Counted from the first letter of the stretch, positions 8,808 through 18,447 are shown. The stretch is DNA of 64,000 nt from Gelidibacter japonicus (GCF_010725055.1 NZ_BJKB01000019.1:1-64000), one strand, 5' to 3'. Notes: generated by a model from the sequence alone, not told the origin. Translations and numbers: made by a program.

Positions 8808-9263
8808 ATGAAACGCGCACTATTCCCAGGGTCTTTTGATCCGCTTACTTTAGGTCATTTTGACATCATCAATCGCGGATTAAAAGTCTTTGATGAAGTG
8901 GTGATTGCCATTGGTATTAACGCTGACAAAAAGTACATGTTCTCTTTAGAAGATCGCTTAAAATTCATTAAAGAGGCTTTTAAAGATCAACCCAAGGTGA
9001 AGGTGATGACCTATAAAGGTTTGACCATCGATTTTTGCAAAGAGATAGATGCACAGTTCATTTTGAGAGGCTTACGCAATCCTGCCGATTTCGAATTTGA
9101 AAAGGCCATTGCACATACCAACCGAAAGCTCTCAAAAATTGAAACCGTCTTTTTACTGACTGCTGCGAGTACATCCTATATTTCCTCTTCAATTGTCAGG
9201 GATGTCATCAGAAATAATGGAGATTATACGGTATTGGTGCCGGATAGTGTTCGGGTTTTATAA
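8808..9263 (+). CDS. coaD: Phosphopantetheine adenylyltransferase
   Basis: A 151-residue nucleotidyltransferase that converts 4'-phosphopantetheine and ATP to dephospho-CoA, the fourth step of CoA synthesis. It begins MKRALFPGSFDPLTLGHFDI with the T-x-G-H adenylation motif at residues 14-17, and carries FILRGLRNPADFEFE in the middle and the I-S-S-S-I-V-R motif at 125-131. The length is typical. It lies 121 bases after ddl on the same strand. Cytoplasmic, hexameric in known relatives. Confidence 0.95.
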   Translation: MKRALFPGSFDPLTLGHFDIINRGLKVFDEVVIAIGINADKKYMFSLEDRLKFIKEAFKDQPKVKVMTYKGLTIDFCKEIDAQFILRGLRNPADFEFEKAIAHTNRKLSKIETVFLLTAASTSYISSSIVRDVIRNNGDYTVLVPDSVRVL

Positions 9264-9434
9264 AATTACAAACCCCATCAAAAATAAGTTTTTTTCTATT
9301 TAAAGATTTTTGAAAGGCTCAACAGACGAAATTGAAATTGAAGTTGCCCGCCGGATGGGCAGGACATTGTTCTTAACTTAAAAAGTGGAATTCTGAATCA
9401 TCTCCCGTAGATTCCATTCTACCCCTACCATCCA

Positions 9435-10085
9435 TCAAATTAAATTATTTCTCTTAGCTTTTTGAACCGCTTCAATTTTGTTGTGCACTTGCAGTTTTTT
9501 GTAAATATTTTCTATGTGTTTGCGTACCGTTCCAGTGGAAAGGATTAGGTTTTCGGCGATTTTATTATAGTTCAATCCCTTGCTTAATTGTTCCAGGACT
9601 TCAGTTTCTCGCGACGTTAGCTGGATATCTTCTTGATCTTTTCTATTTTCTATATTGATAGGGTTTCTGAGCAATTTCAAAGTTTTTAAAGCTATGGATG
9701 GATTCATCGCCGCACCGCCGTTTAAGGTTTCCAAAATACCACTGTGTAGGTCTTTAGCATTGATTTCTTTCAACAAATAGCCGTCTGCTCCCGCTTTAAT
9801 GGCGTTAAAAATATTTTCGTCATTGTCAAAAACGGTCAGCATGATTATTTTAATGTGAGGGTATTTGTTTTTGACCAACTCTGTGGTTTCGATTCCGTTT
9901 AATACCGGCATCTCAATGTCCATCAAAATCAGATCGAGGTTGGAATTATCTTCCAACTTAGTCAACAATTCGGACCCATTTAATGCTGAAAACTTAAAAT
10001 TCAAATCCTCAAAAAAAGAGAGTTTCTCCTTAACTGCAGAAATTAAAAATGAATTATCATCTGCTATAGCTATTTTGATGTTCAT
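9435..10085 (-). CDS. NarL/FixJ-type response regulator
   Basis: A 216-residue regulator. The receiver domain (about 1-125) has the acidic pair at residues 9-10 (ADDN), the phospho-acceptor Asp56 in LILMDIEMP and a later conserved lysine (LLKEI). The LuxR-type helix-turn-helix (about 150-212) begins LTSRETEVLEQLSKGLNYNK and contains GTVRKHIENIYKKL. It lies downstream of two co-directional histidine kinases, 55 bases from the nearer one, so it is very probably their partner. Targets are unknown; the adjacent PQQ-propeller and DUF6252 genes are candidates by position only. Confidence 0.9.
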   Translation of the reverse strand: MNIKIAIADDNSFLISAVKEKLSFFEDLNFKFSALNGSELLTKLEDNSNLDLILMDIEMPVLNGIETTELVKNKYPHIKIIMLTVFDNDENIFNAIKAGADGYLLKEINAKDLHSGILETLNGGAAMNPSIALKTLKLLRNPINIENRKDQEDIQLTSRETEVLEQLSKGLNYNKIAENLILSTGTVRKHIENIYKKLQVHNKIEAVQKAKRNNLI

Positions 10086-10140
10086 ATATAGTTATTTTGA
10101 TTGGCCAAAGTCTAAATTTCGATAATTATTAACGGTTTTA

Positions 10141-12066
10141 CTATACGTCAAACGTCGTATTTGTGATCTGCAATGGCAACACTATATTGACTTTGGTTCC
10201 TTTGTTATTAATTGATTCAATCGAGATTTCTGCTCCAATATCATTTGCTCTTTTATTCATATTGTTTATGCCGTTACCCATCCGTACAGTTTCCGAGTCA
10301 AATCCTTTGCCATCATCTGATATTGAAATTTTTAATAGTTGACTGTCCGACTGAATTTTAATGGCAATGTGTTGTGCGTTGGCATATTTAAGGGCATTGT
10401 TCATGGCCTCCTGAATAATGCGATAGATATTCATCCCGTCAACGGAAGAAAATATGATTCCAGTATTCAGTCCATCATCCGATTCAAAACTAAAGCTCAC
10501 ATTCTCTGAGGTAGTATTCGCTTTATCAACAAAATTGGAAATACGGATCCGCAAATCCTCCAATGAGACTTCATTTTTATTCATGGCCCAAATAGTATCC
10601 CGCAACTCATAGATGGTGGTGGTCGTGAATTCGCTGATAAACCTCAGTTTGGCACTCAACTTATCAGGTAATTGAAAGCCATATTTAAGATTGTCCAAAG
10701 ACGAAATAATAAAGGTCAATTGTGCGCCAATATTGTCATGCAAATCCCTGCTGATTCGTAAGCGTTGTTCTTGCAATCTGTTTTGGGTTTCAATTTTAAT
10801 CAAGGCATCCTTGAGTTGATTTTCCTTCTGAAGTTGATGATTTTTAAGCTTCTGTTGATTGTAAAGCAACAGCCCTATTAGGGTCAATACTACTGCTAAG
10901 CCAAGAAGCCCAACAATATAGCTGTTCTTTTTACTCAAATCGAGTTCCTTTTCAGCTAAATCAGCACGTTGGGAAAGAATCTCCTTTTCCTTTTTCTCGG
11001 TTTGATATTCAATTTCCAATTTTGCTACTTTACTATTGGTTTCAATATTGAGAAGGCTATCTTTTAAATTGGCATAATTTTTAAAATAGTAAAGGGCAGT
11101 TTTTGTATCATTTTTGGCTTCGTAATATTGGGAGTACATATTTAAAGCAGTTTCAATATCCACCGCGGCTTTGGATATATTGGCATAATGATAAGCACTG
11201 TCAATATAGATTTTCGCATCATCAACACGATCATTTTCCAATAAAATTTGAGCCATATTATTATAGCTCGCACCAACACCTGCCAGATTTCCAATTGTCT
11301 TTTCTATACTCGCAGATTGATTAAAATATGCCATTGCCGAATCAATCTCCTGCATATAGTAGAAAACGGCCCCAACATTGTTGACAGACTCGGCTATTCC
11401 CTTTTGGCTTTTGAGGGAAATTTCAATCGCTAATGAATTTTTAAAGTAGTTAAGGGCTTTATCCAATTTGCCATCATTAGCATACAGAATGGCAATGTTG
11501 TTATAAGCATCTGACATTCCTTTTTGGTCGTTTTTCTTTTCAAATATAGTTATGGCTTTCAAATGATTTTCGATTGCTTTAGAATTCATTCCCAAATAAC
11601 TATATACCATTCCAATATTATTGGTTACAGTGGCCTGCTCAATCACGGCATTTTCTTTTTCATATATATCTAAGGCCTTTAAGTACGCAATAAGGGCTTC
11701 TTCATAATTGCCCAAACTACGGTTGCTTGCGCCAATATTATTATAGGCCGAGGCCAAAGCAAGCTCGTCTCTTGCATCTGCCAACCCCTCTTCCGATAAG
11801 GCTTTCGCCTTTTGAAATTGGCCTAAATCCCGGTAAACGATTCCTAAATTATTTTTTGAGAGGGCTACTATTGATTTCTGCTTGTTTTTTTGAGCGACAT
11901 CAAGAGCAATTTGCAAAATGAGCAGCGCTTTTTGAGGATCTTGTTTGTATAATGCCATAGCCGAATCGTTTAGCTTTTCGGCATTTTCCTGAGAAAAACC
12001 TTGAGTGATAAAACCAAACAACAAGAAGCAAACAAATATTTTCAAGGCCTTTATACGTATTGTCAT
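10141..12066 (-). CDS. TPR-containing sensor histidine kinase (HisKA_3 type), copy A
   Basis: A 641-residue protein: signal peptide 1-25; tetratricopeptide repeats about 30-335 (for example NNIGMVYSYLGMNSKAIENH), predicted periplasmic; coiled coil; one membrane helix about 380-400; a short linker; the HisKA_3 box ISRDLHDNIGAQL with the phospho-acceptor His near residue 440; and an HATPase_c domain with the N box EAMNNALKYA, the DDGKGFD box and GNGINNM. Typical of NarX/DesK-like kinases of Bacteroidota that sense through periplasmic TPRs. Its cytoplasmic half is closely similar to the kinase upstream, and it is followed by the response regulator. The signal sensed is unknown. Confidence 0.9.
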   Translation of the reverse strand: MTIRIKALKIFVCFLLFGFITQGFSQENAEKLNDSAMALYKQDPQKALLILQIALDVAQKNKQKSIVALSKNNLGIVYRDLGQFQKAKALSEEGLADARDELALASAYNNIGASNRSLGNYEEALIAYLKALDIYEKENAVIEQATVTNNIGMVYSYLGMNSKAIENHLKAITIFEKKNDQKGMSDAYNNIAILYANDGKLDKALNYFKNSLAIEISLKSQKGIAESVNNVGAVFYYMQEIDSAMAYFNQSASIEKTIGNLAGVGASYNNMAQILLENDRVDDAKIYIDSAYHYANISKAAVDIETALNMYSQYYEAKNDTKTALYYFKNYANLKDSLLNIETNSKVAKLEIEYQTEKKEKEILSQRADLAEKELDLSKKNSYIVGLLGLAVVLTLIGLLLYNQQKLKNHQLQKENQLKDALIKIETQNRLQEQRLRISRDLHDNIGAQLTFIISSLDNLKYGFQLPDKLSAKLRFISEFTTTTIYELRDTIWAMNKNEVSLEDLRIRISNFVDKANTTSENVSFSFESDDGLNTGIIFSSVDGMNIYRIIQEAMNNALKYANAQHIAIKIQSDSQLLKISISDDGKGFDSETVRMGNGINNMNKRANDIGAEISIESINNKGTKVNIVLPLQITNTTFDV

Positions 12067-12116
12067 TGTTAAAGTACTGATTTTGATTTTATTTTCGTTT
12101 TGAATACCATTAAGTT

Positions 12117-14102
12117 CTAAATGACAAAACTCACCTTAGTCCCCCTATTTATATAGGATTCAACTTCAAACTTACCACCAATTTCATGAATCCTTTTTTG
12201 CATATTCAACAGACCGTTTCCCTTTTCCACATTAGTGCTGTCAAACCCTTGGCCATCGTCTGAGATTGTAAATTTCAAATGCTCTAAGAAATTTTCTACC
12301 TTAACTTTAATCGTTTTTGAGTTGGAGTGTTTAATACTGTTGTGAATGGCTTCCTGAATGACTCGATGGATATTAACCCCTTCCATCGAATTGAATTTCC
12401 TTTTAATATCTACATCTTTGTCAACCTGAAATGTAAAATTGATTTTTCCTTCAAAGACATGTGCTTTATCAATATAATTTGAAAGTCGAGATTGCAAGTC
12501 TTCAAAAGTAATTTCAGTTTTATTCATTGCCCAAATGGTATCGCGCAATTCATAAATGGTTTCAGTAGTGAAATCGCTGATACTCGTTAGTTTGTCGTTA
12601 AGTTTTTGGTCCGTAATTTTAAAACCATATTTCAAATTATCGATTGATGATATAATAAAAGCTAATTGTGCACCAATATTGTCATGTAGATCCCTACTGA
12701 TTCTGAGACGTTGCTCTTGGAGTCGGTTTTGAGTCTCAATTTTCAATAAAGCGTCTTTCAACTCACTTTCCTTCTCCAATTGTTGATTCCTCAATTTCTG
12801 CTGATTGTAAAACAAATAACCAATAAAGATCAAGATCACAGCGAAACCTATAATACCAAAAAGTTGGGCGTTTCGTTTTTGGATAATCAAATCACGTTCT
12901 GCCAAATCTGCACGGTGAATTAGAATTTGCCGCTCTTTATCAGCCGTTTTGTAACGCTCGCCCATTTCAGCAATCTGACGAGTCTTAGTTTCATTTAGGA
13001 GGGAGTCTTCTATCGATTTATATTCTATATAATTATTCAATGCGCTTTTATAATCGCCTTTTTTCACATCTAACTCATGAAACCTATAATACGCCTCCAA
13101 TTGGTATTTTCGTGTTCCGTATTTTAAAGTGTTCTGCATGGCGCTATCTAAAATCTTTTTCGCCTCAATGAAGCGTTTGGTCTCTAAATAGATTTTACCC
13201 AAATTGACCAAAGTCACCCCTTTTCTTGATTCAAATCCGGGTACTGCGAGAGATTTCAAAGTATATTCTTCCGCTCTTTTATAGTCTTTTAGCTTGGAGT
13301 AGGTGTTGCCAATATTAGAATAAGTCGTCCTTGAAAATGCAAGGTCATTAATACTCTCGCTTAATCTTGCTGCTTTTTTATTATAATACAAAGCACTGTC
13401 AAACAGTCGCTTATTAAAATTATCTTTTTCCGCCAATTCATCATAAGCTATTCCAATACGCCCATAACAGTGTGCTTCTCCTTTTTCGTTTCCAATCCGT
13501 TTGGCAATTTTTAAAGCTTGTCTATTCCAGTTTATCGATTCCTCAAATTCGTACATGCGATCATAGATGTACCCAATGAAGGACATGTCTCTTAAAATAT
13601 TTTCCTCAATGTCGTTTATTTTGTTAAACTCCAAGGATTTGAAACCATAATCCAATGCTTCTGGAAACTCCGAAAACAAATTATGAATTTGAGATTGCTC
13701 GAAATAAACGTCTTTTAAAGACCGATCTTCAGAGTCTTCTAAAATCGCCGTCGCCTCTTGGAAGTAATCCAAAGCTCTTAGAGATGATGATGGTGAAATA
13801 ATCTTTCCTTTTAAAAACAGGGCTCTTCCTTTAGATTGAGCATGGTTAATGGCTGTTGCATTTTGGAGGAGTAATTCAGTATATATCGTTGCTACAGAAT
13901 CATTTTTAGAAAGATAAAGAGAAGCCAAATTATAATAGAGTTCAAGTTTTTCTTTATCATTCGCAGATTTTAGACGGTTTTGAAATTTTATTATTTGAAG
14001 GGAATCTGCTTTGGTTAAAGCTATTGTAGAATTTTGACCATTATTTTGGCCATGGGAGGATACGGTACAAAAGAATATCAGAATCAAAAGTACCTGTCTC
14101 AT
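12117..14102 (-). CDS. TPR-containing sensor histidine kinase (HisKA_3 type), copy B
   Basis: A 661-residue protein from the ATG at 14102, chosen because a clean signal peptide (MRQVLLILIFFCTVSSHG) begins there; the frame stays open to 14204. The order is the same as copy A: periplasmic TPR region (about 30-370), coiled coil, membrane helix about 410-430, HisKA_3 box ISRDLHDNIGAQL (His near 470) and HATPase_c with EAIHNSIKHS and DDGQGFD. The kinase parts of A and B share long identical runs (for example TQNRLQEQRLRISRDLHD), while the sensor halves differ much more, pointing to tandem duplication followed by sensor divergence. One response regulator serves the set. Confidence 0.88.
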   Translation of the reverse strand: MRQVLLILIFFCTVSSHGQNNGQNSTIALTKADSLQIIKFQNRLKSANDKEKLELYYNLASLYLSKNDSVATIYTELLLQNATAINHAQSKGRALFLKGKIISPSSSLRALDYFQEATAILEDSEDRSLKDVYFEQSQIHNLFSEFPEALDYGFKSLEFNKINDIEENILRDMSFIGYIYDRMYEFEESINWNRQALKIAKRIGNEKGEAHCYGRIGIAYDELAEKDNFNKRLFDSALYYNKKAARLSESINDLAFSRTTYSNIGNTYSKLKDYKRAEEYTLKSLAVPGFESRKGVTLVNLGKIYLETKRFIEAKKILDSAMQNTLKYGTRKYQLEAYYRFHELDVKKGDYKSALNNYIEYKSIEDSLLNETKTRQIAEMGERYKTADKERQILIHRADLAERDLIIQKRNAQLFGIIGFAVILIFIGYLFYNQQKLRNQQLEKESELKDALLKIETQNRLQEQRLRISRDLHDNIGAQLAFIISSIDNLKYGFKITDQKLNDKLTSISDFTTETIYELRDTIWAMNKTEITFEDLQSRLSNYIDKAHVFEGKINFTFQVDKDVDIKRKFNSMEGVNIHRVIQEAIHNSIKHSNSKTIKVKVENFLEHLKFTISDDGQGFDSTNVEKGNGLLNMQKRIHEIGGKFEVESYINRGTKVSFVI

Positions 14103-14253
14103 GTTAAGCATTTGAAATAAAAAAAGCATCAGTAACAAACCACATTTTTCAACGATGGAAATAACTGACGCCTTTTTAAGAAAACTGATTAATAGCATGA
14201 CCAATATAACTCTAAATGTTAGTGTAGTTGGATTTTTTCGACAAAAAGCAATT

Positions 14254-14294
14254 AAAAAAGATTAAGCGTAATTGGTTAATAATCACGCTTAATC
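14254..14294 (-). terminator. Rho-independent terminator after the PQQ-propeller gene
   Basis: On the minus strand GATTAAGCGT is followed by a 15-base loop, then ACGCTTAATC and a run of six T residues, 20 bases past the stop codon of the propeller gene. A 10-bp perfect stem plus T-tract supports a factor-independent terminator separating this gene from the kinase operon. Confidence 0.75.
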
Positions 14295-14313
14295 CTCAAA
14301 TTAAATCCCCAAT

Positions 14314-16224
14314 TTAATTATTAAGATCGTAGGCGTAGATCGTCTTATCATTTGCCTTATAATAAAGTACTCCAGCAACATCATCTACTTGATATTCGGG
14401 CTTTTTATCCTTTAAAACAATCTCCTTATCAACCTTTCCAGTATCTTTATTTACTTTTACCAGACCAACGCCATCATCCAATTTTGTAAGGATGAATTGC
14501 GCATTTTCGGTAGCTGCAGTTGCTTTAAAACGTTTGGACATCATTGTAAATGATGCATCGCCAATGGATGCAAACATGTCTGCAGCGCGTTGGTTTTCTT
14601 TACCGTAATCATTATAGTTTCTTAAATCGTTGCTGCTTCCAAATCCTGTTTTATTCATCCCAGCCTGTGCCGCATGTGCCATGGACAACCCAGTTGCCGC
14701 TACAGCTACCACCCCGCCTAGTGCTTTCATGAATCCACTTTGACCTGGCGATTTAAAATACCCATGATATTTTTGATCGCCATTATCTTCCAACAGCATC
14801 ATGTTTTGAGATGAAGCCATAAATATATTCCCATTGCGCATTTCCATTGCATTTGCTGCTTCTTTTTCATCAAACTTCACTTTGGCCAGTTCAGAAACAT
14901 CACCTGAATCAGCATCAATGGCATACACTGTATCATCAGCAGCAATAAGGTATCTGTTTTTGGCGCTATCATAAGTTGAAGCCACCGCAACCGAATTTTT
15001 ATATTTTAAAGGTTTATTCCATACTTGGTCACCTGTTTTCAAATCAACAATATTGGCATCTTCACTGGTGATATAAATCAACCCTTGAGGCGATTCGGCC
15101 ATGACCAAAATATTTTCACCTGTTTTTAAAGGTTTTTTAAACAATGTGTTTCCGTCAAAGGAGATCTTGTTGATTCCTCCCTGTTGGATGCCAAATAAGA
15201 TCCCATCATCCTGAACATAAAAATGCTGGACATAACCTTTGGTTTTTGGCGCTTTGTCCCACAAATCCTCTCCTGATGCTGCACTTAAAAAAGCTATTTC
15301 AGATTCATTTTTTGCCGCAAATACACTCGAACTTCCACCATCACTCTTGTCGCTGACCACCGCCAATCCCTGAGGAAGAATCTGGAAATTGGAGATATTG
15401 CCTTGTACTTTACGATCATCTTTCCAGAGTTCAGCGCCATTATCGCCTATTTTATGGATGCGGGTGTTTTTACCATTGGAAGTTGTTTCAAATCCGTAGA
15501 TTTCCTTTTCAGTAGCATCAGCAACCATCCAATTAATCCCTTTTATTTTATTTGTCCATATATCTTCGCCAGTATGGGATTTTGCAATTAAGCCCTGCGC
15601 AGTAGGAAGAATTAACATGTTTTTTAAAAGTAATGGTGTTCCGGTAATACTTAAATCTTTAGCAATACCAACCCGACCTGGCTTATCCAAGAAAAAGCTA
15701 TAGTCTATTTTTGACGTTGCCAAATCATAAACTGCGACTTTTGGTGTAGATTTTTCAAACTTATCTCCTTCCTTTTGAATGCCACTTATAATCAATTTAT
15801 TCTGTGGCAACACCACATTAATAGTGAATACTTGGTTCCAATTATCAGTATCTGAATTGAAAATTACTTTCCCGGTCATATAATCGATGACGGCTCGTTT
15901 AGTTTTGGCGATACCGGCAAATTTAGAACCCACTCCTTGTGAAACGATGATATATGGGGAGTTGGGAACAAAGTCAGTTTCTTCCGGTTTAAGTTTACCA
16001 AAATTGTTGAACTTAAAAACTGGTTGACTTTCAGTTGGTCTAATCCCGACCAAACCTTCATTTGTGGCCACAACTAAAACTCCTCCAACGGTAAGTGACA
16101 TCTCATTTATACTTGATCCAAGATCATAATTTTGATTTGGAGTTTCAGCTTTTTGGGCAATTACGGAAGTCGTTCCGATAAATAGTGCAAGTAGTGTTAA
16201 TGCTTTAAATTTTAATACTTTCAT
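14314..16224 (-). CDS. Exported PQQ-like beta-propeller protein
   Basis: A 636-residue protein with a Sec signal peptide (about 1-23, ending SVIAQ). The body is made of repeated blades of the PQQ/quinoprotein type, recognisable by short motifs such as GEDIWTNKIKG, GAELWKDDRK, GEDLWDKAPK and GDQVWNKPLK, each with a G-x-(2)-x-W core. No cofactor ligand set of a true quinoprotein dehydrogenase is evident, so it is more likely a binding or scaffold propeller in the periplasm. Residues about 500-545 (GGVVAVAATGLSMAHAAQAG) form a hydrophobic insertion, which is odd for a soluble propeller. It is followed by a terminator and preceded within two bases by the DUF6252 lipoprotein gene, so the two form an operon. 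Confidence 0.75.
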   Translation of the reverse strand: MKVLKFKALTLLALFIGTTSVIAQKAETPNQNYDLGSSINEMSLTVGGVLVVATNEGLVGIRPTESQPVFKFNNFGKLKPEETDFVPNSPYIIVSQGVGSKFAGIAKTKRAVIDYMTGKVIFNSDTDNWNQVFTINVVLPQNKLIISGIQKEGDKFEKSTPKVAVYDLATSKIDYSFFLDKPGRVGIAKDLSITGTPLLLKNMLILPTAQGLIAKSHTGEDIWTNKIKGINWMVADATEKEIYGFETTSNGKNTRIHKIGDNGAELWKDDRKVQGNISNFQILPQGLAVVSDKSDGGSSSVFAAKNESEIAFLSAASGEDLWDKAPKTKGYVQHFYVQDDGILFGIQQGGINKISFDGNTLFKKPLKTGENILVMAESPQGLIYITSEDANIVDLKTGDQVWNKPLKYKNSVAVASTYDSAKNRYLIAADDTVYAIDADSGDVSELAKVKFDEKEAANAMEMRNGNIFMASSQNMMLLEDNGDQKYHGYFKSPGQSGFMKALGGVVAVAATGLSMAHAAQAGMNKTGFGSSNDLRNYNDYGKENQRAADMFASIGDASFTMMSKRFKATAATENAQFILTKLDDGVGLVKVNKDTGKVDKEIVLKDKKPEYQVDDVAGVLYYKANDKTIYAYDLNN

Positions 16225-16226
16225 GA

Positions 16227-16736
16227 TTATTGTTTTTTAAGATTAAATGAACCGTCTGTGATATTTTTCATACTGTTATTGGTAGTGCTTTTTGCTTTAA
16301 ATTTGAAAGTACCAATGACATGGGTACTTGTTTCTTCTGAAATTTTAATTTCACCAACAACGCCAGAGTCCTGGTATGGTGCAGACCAAGTTGGAGAATT
16401 GGTTGGATCGGAAATTTTGGGTTCAATATAAGAGGCAATAATAAACACATTGGAATCTTTCAATTCGTAAGTTCCCACGCCTTCATAACCAAAAATCGTT
16501 ATGTTAATTCCTTGAGATGCCGTATTTCCTTGGAGCACCAAAGTATTCTGTCCGCCCCCAGAAGTCTTCGATGCAAACGAGGTGATCTCCATAGACGAAA
16601 ATTGCGCACCTTCCACTTTGGCTTTTATAATGCCTGACGCAGCATCGCTTCCATCGCCTCCATTATCGTCTTTTGAACAGGACATTAAACTTGCGAAGAC
16701 AACTGTTATTAGCAGTAGTTTTTTTAATTTTTTCAT
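16227..16736 (-). CDS. DUF6252-type lipoprotein
   Basis: A 169-residue lipoprotein from the ATG at 16736 (MKKLKKLLLITVVFASLMSC, then SKDD). The mature part starts IKAKVEGAQFSS, then alternates predicted strands with LVLQGNTASQGINITIFGYE and GTYEL, the pattern of DUF6252 proteins of Bacteroidota, which are probably small outer-membrane-anchored beta-sandwich proteins of unknown role. An open frame extends to 16769 but the signal peptide fixes the start. The stop lies two bases from the propeller start, so the two are co-expressed and may work at the same envelope site. Confidence 0.75.
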   Translation of the reverse strand: MKKLKKLLLITVVFASLMSCSKDDNGGDGSDAASGIIKAKVEGAQFSSMEITSFASKTSGGGQNTLVLQGNTASQGINITIFGYEGVGTYELKDSNVFIIASYIEPKISDPTNSPTWSAPYQDSGVVGEIKISEETSTHVIGTFKFKAKSTTNNSMKNITDGSFNLKKQ

Positions 16737-16911
16737 AGTTGAAATGTTAAGGGGTTTATAATATTCCAAAATTGCAATTAAAGAGAAGGGGAATCAATAC
16801 GACATATGCCGTATATTTTGGGGAAACGAAACGTGCCTGAATGTAGCTTTTGGGTATGGGCGAGCTATGATTAGGAAATTAGGCGATTAGAAATTAGTAT
16901 ATTTGACTATC

Positions 16912-16998
16912 GAATACTGAATGTTGAATATTGAATACTGAAGTTTAATCGGGCATGAAATCTCGAACTTGAAACTTGAAACTTGGAATTTGGAATTT
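16912..16998. repeat. Short imperfect tandem repeats (TGAATAC- and CTTGAAA-type)
   Basis: The first block (about 16912-16942) is built from TGAATAC/TGAATGT/TGAATAT units of about eight bases. The second (about 16965-16998) is built from heptamers CTTGAAA and variants (CTTGGAA, TTTGGAA). The same heptamer appears near 39092 in the tRNA cluster. These look like intergenic microsatellite-type repeats seen in many flavobacterial genomes. No coding potential. Confidence 0.5.
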
Positions 16999-17004
16999 TC
17001 AGGT

Positions 17005-17718
17005 CTATTCCGAAAACAATAAAATCTGTTTTCTTAATTCATCCTTAGATGTTTTGCCATCATAAAGTTTCTCAACCAGGTACTCGAGAACTTTTGTGTC
17101 TTCCCGAACGGCAGAAAGACCAATATCGATAAGCGATTTAAAAAGTATAAGTAAAAGCGTTGCCGTGAGTGTTGCATCAACAAATAGTATAAAGAAAAAT
17201 AAAGCAATTATGACTGTAAATTGCTGAATCACAATTCGAACATAGGGTTTATACATAATTTCATAAGCGGCAAACTCAAGATGTTTTTGAGGCAGCATAA
17301 AATCAAAAATGAATTTCACCAGTTGCGTTCCTATTAATATAGGAAGGACGTAAGCCATACCTTCCAGAGTCAGTATCCCACGATAATTTTCAATGATGTG
17401 AAACGGTTCTTTGACAAAAGTTTGACCATCTATTCCGACGATGACAAAAACAAAAAGAGATTGTATCGCTACGAACATGCCGTAATGGAACATAAAGAAA
17501 AGAACCAAAAAACCAATAGATTTGCCTGAGCCATCGTATCGCGAAGCTGCCACCATCTTAAACACATTAAAAACGCCGATAATCAGTGTCTCTAAAAAAT
17601 AACCAAATAAAATGGCATAGGGGGCGATTTTTCCCATCAGAAGGAAGCTTACTAAAAATACAATACTCATCCACGCATACGAATTGTTGCGATTGGGCAC
17701 AAAAACAGAAAACAGCAT
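17005..17718 (-). CDS. Polytopic membrane protein, DUF6498-like
   Basis: A 237-residue integral membrane protein with about five or six predicted helices: SIVFLVSFLLMGKIAPYAIL, YFLETLIIGVFNVFKM, FLVLFFMFHYGMFVAIQSLF, ILTLEGMAYVLPILIGTQ and a pair near residues 170-205. The segment YFLE-(5)-GVFNVFKM and the FHYGMF motif fit DUF6498 proteins, whose role is unknown. The C-terminal 35 residues are charged and cytoplasmic. It is isolated, with repeat-rich DNA on both sides. Confidence 0.6.
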   Translation of the reverse strand: MLFSVFVPNRNNSYAWMSIVFLVSFLLMGKIAPYAILFGYFLETLIIGVFNVFKMVAASRYDGSGKSIGFLVLFFMFHYGMFVAIQSLFVFVIVGIDGQTFVKEPFHIIENYRGILTLEGMAYVLPILIGTQLVKFIFDFMLPQKHLEFAAYEIMYKPYVRIVIQQFTVIIALFFFILFVDATLTATLLLILFKSLIDIGLSAVREDTKVLEYLVEKLYDGKTSKDELRKQILLFSE

Positions 17719-17806
17719 AGGCTTGCTTTTTTTACAAATAAAAACTTTTGACGCCTACAAACCTATACGATGAAATACGTATTTCGAAAAATATCCTTTT
17801 TTATGC

Positions 17807-17940
17807 TCGTAGAGGCGCGAAGACGAAAAGTTAAAGCTGTTTGAGATGGTTGTTCTTTTACTTTTATGATGTGAGGTTGTTAACTAATCAAGTACTAAGA
17901 ATGTACTTCTGTTCGCAGCGACGTGGAGACGCAAAGTTTA
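17807..17940. repeat. Degenerate 'cgcagaggcg' type dispersed repeats, left side
   Basis: Two diverged copies of the motif cgcagaggcgnnnagacgcaaag are visible: ctcgtagaggcgcgaagacg at about 17807-17826 and cgcagcgacgtggagacgca at about 17914-17933. This motif is widespread beside GxxExxY genes in Bacteroidota, and here it flanks a dead GxxExxY gene. No coding potential. Confidence 0.55.
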
Positions 17941-17945
17941 AGTGT

Positions 17946-18243
17946 TCAAAATTTGTTAACTATTCTCGTTATTCCGGTTTTGATTAATGGCCTATTACAG
18001 TTAATCAACAATCCCAATTTCAAGCCGGTGAGCTTTAAATAAGTCAGTACCTGTTTTGGATGAACGGGATGATTTCTTCAACAGATTTTATTTCAACAAT
18101 GACTTTTTGTTCGACGATCAAGTCCGTTCTATAACCAATATCGAGTTTAACATCTTTCCATAAAACAGGAAGTGGTTTTCTCTTTCAACATTCGATCCTT
18201 GAGTTCATAACTCATAATATAGGATTTCTTCTTAAACAGATTC
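17946..18243 (-). pseudogene. Decayed GxxExxY-family gene
   Basis: Reading the minus strand and allowing two frameshifts and one stop gives, in order, EEILYYEL, then LPVLWKDVKLDIGYRTDLIV with EQKVIVEIKSVEE, then HPKQVLTYLKLTGLKLGLL with INCNRPLIKTGITRIVNKF and a stop at 17946. This matches the C-terminal two thirds of GxxExxY proteins (nuclease-like fold, role unknown). One frame change lies near 18170, the other near 18050, and a stop near 18205. The N-terminal G-x-x-E-x-x-Y box itself is missing. Flanking copies of a known companion repeat strengthen the call. Confidence 0.7.
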
Positions 18244-18331
18244 TAACAAACCAGGTACCCAATGAACATGAATGTGATAACGAGCATCTATGTTAATACC
18301 AGAAATCTCATTCTCAGGCATAGTTTCTTTT

Positions 18332-18447
18332 TCTCGCAGAGGCGTGAAGGCGCTAAGCCTTTAATATTTCATACTTATGTATTTTTAGCTCCAATAAATA
18401 TTATTATCCATTCAAGCTCTGTGTCACTGCGACTCCGTGAAAAATTA
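18332..18447. repeat. Degenerate 'cgcagaggcg' type dispersed repeats, right side
   Basis: ctcgcagaggcgtgaaggcg at about 18332-18351 and, in the opposite orientation, gtgtcactgcgactccgtga at about 18421-18440. They mirror the two copies left of the decayed GxxExxY gene, so the gene lies within a frame of such repeats. No coding potential is seen between here and alaS. Confidence 0.55.
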
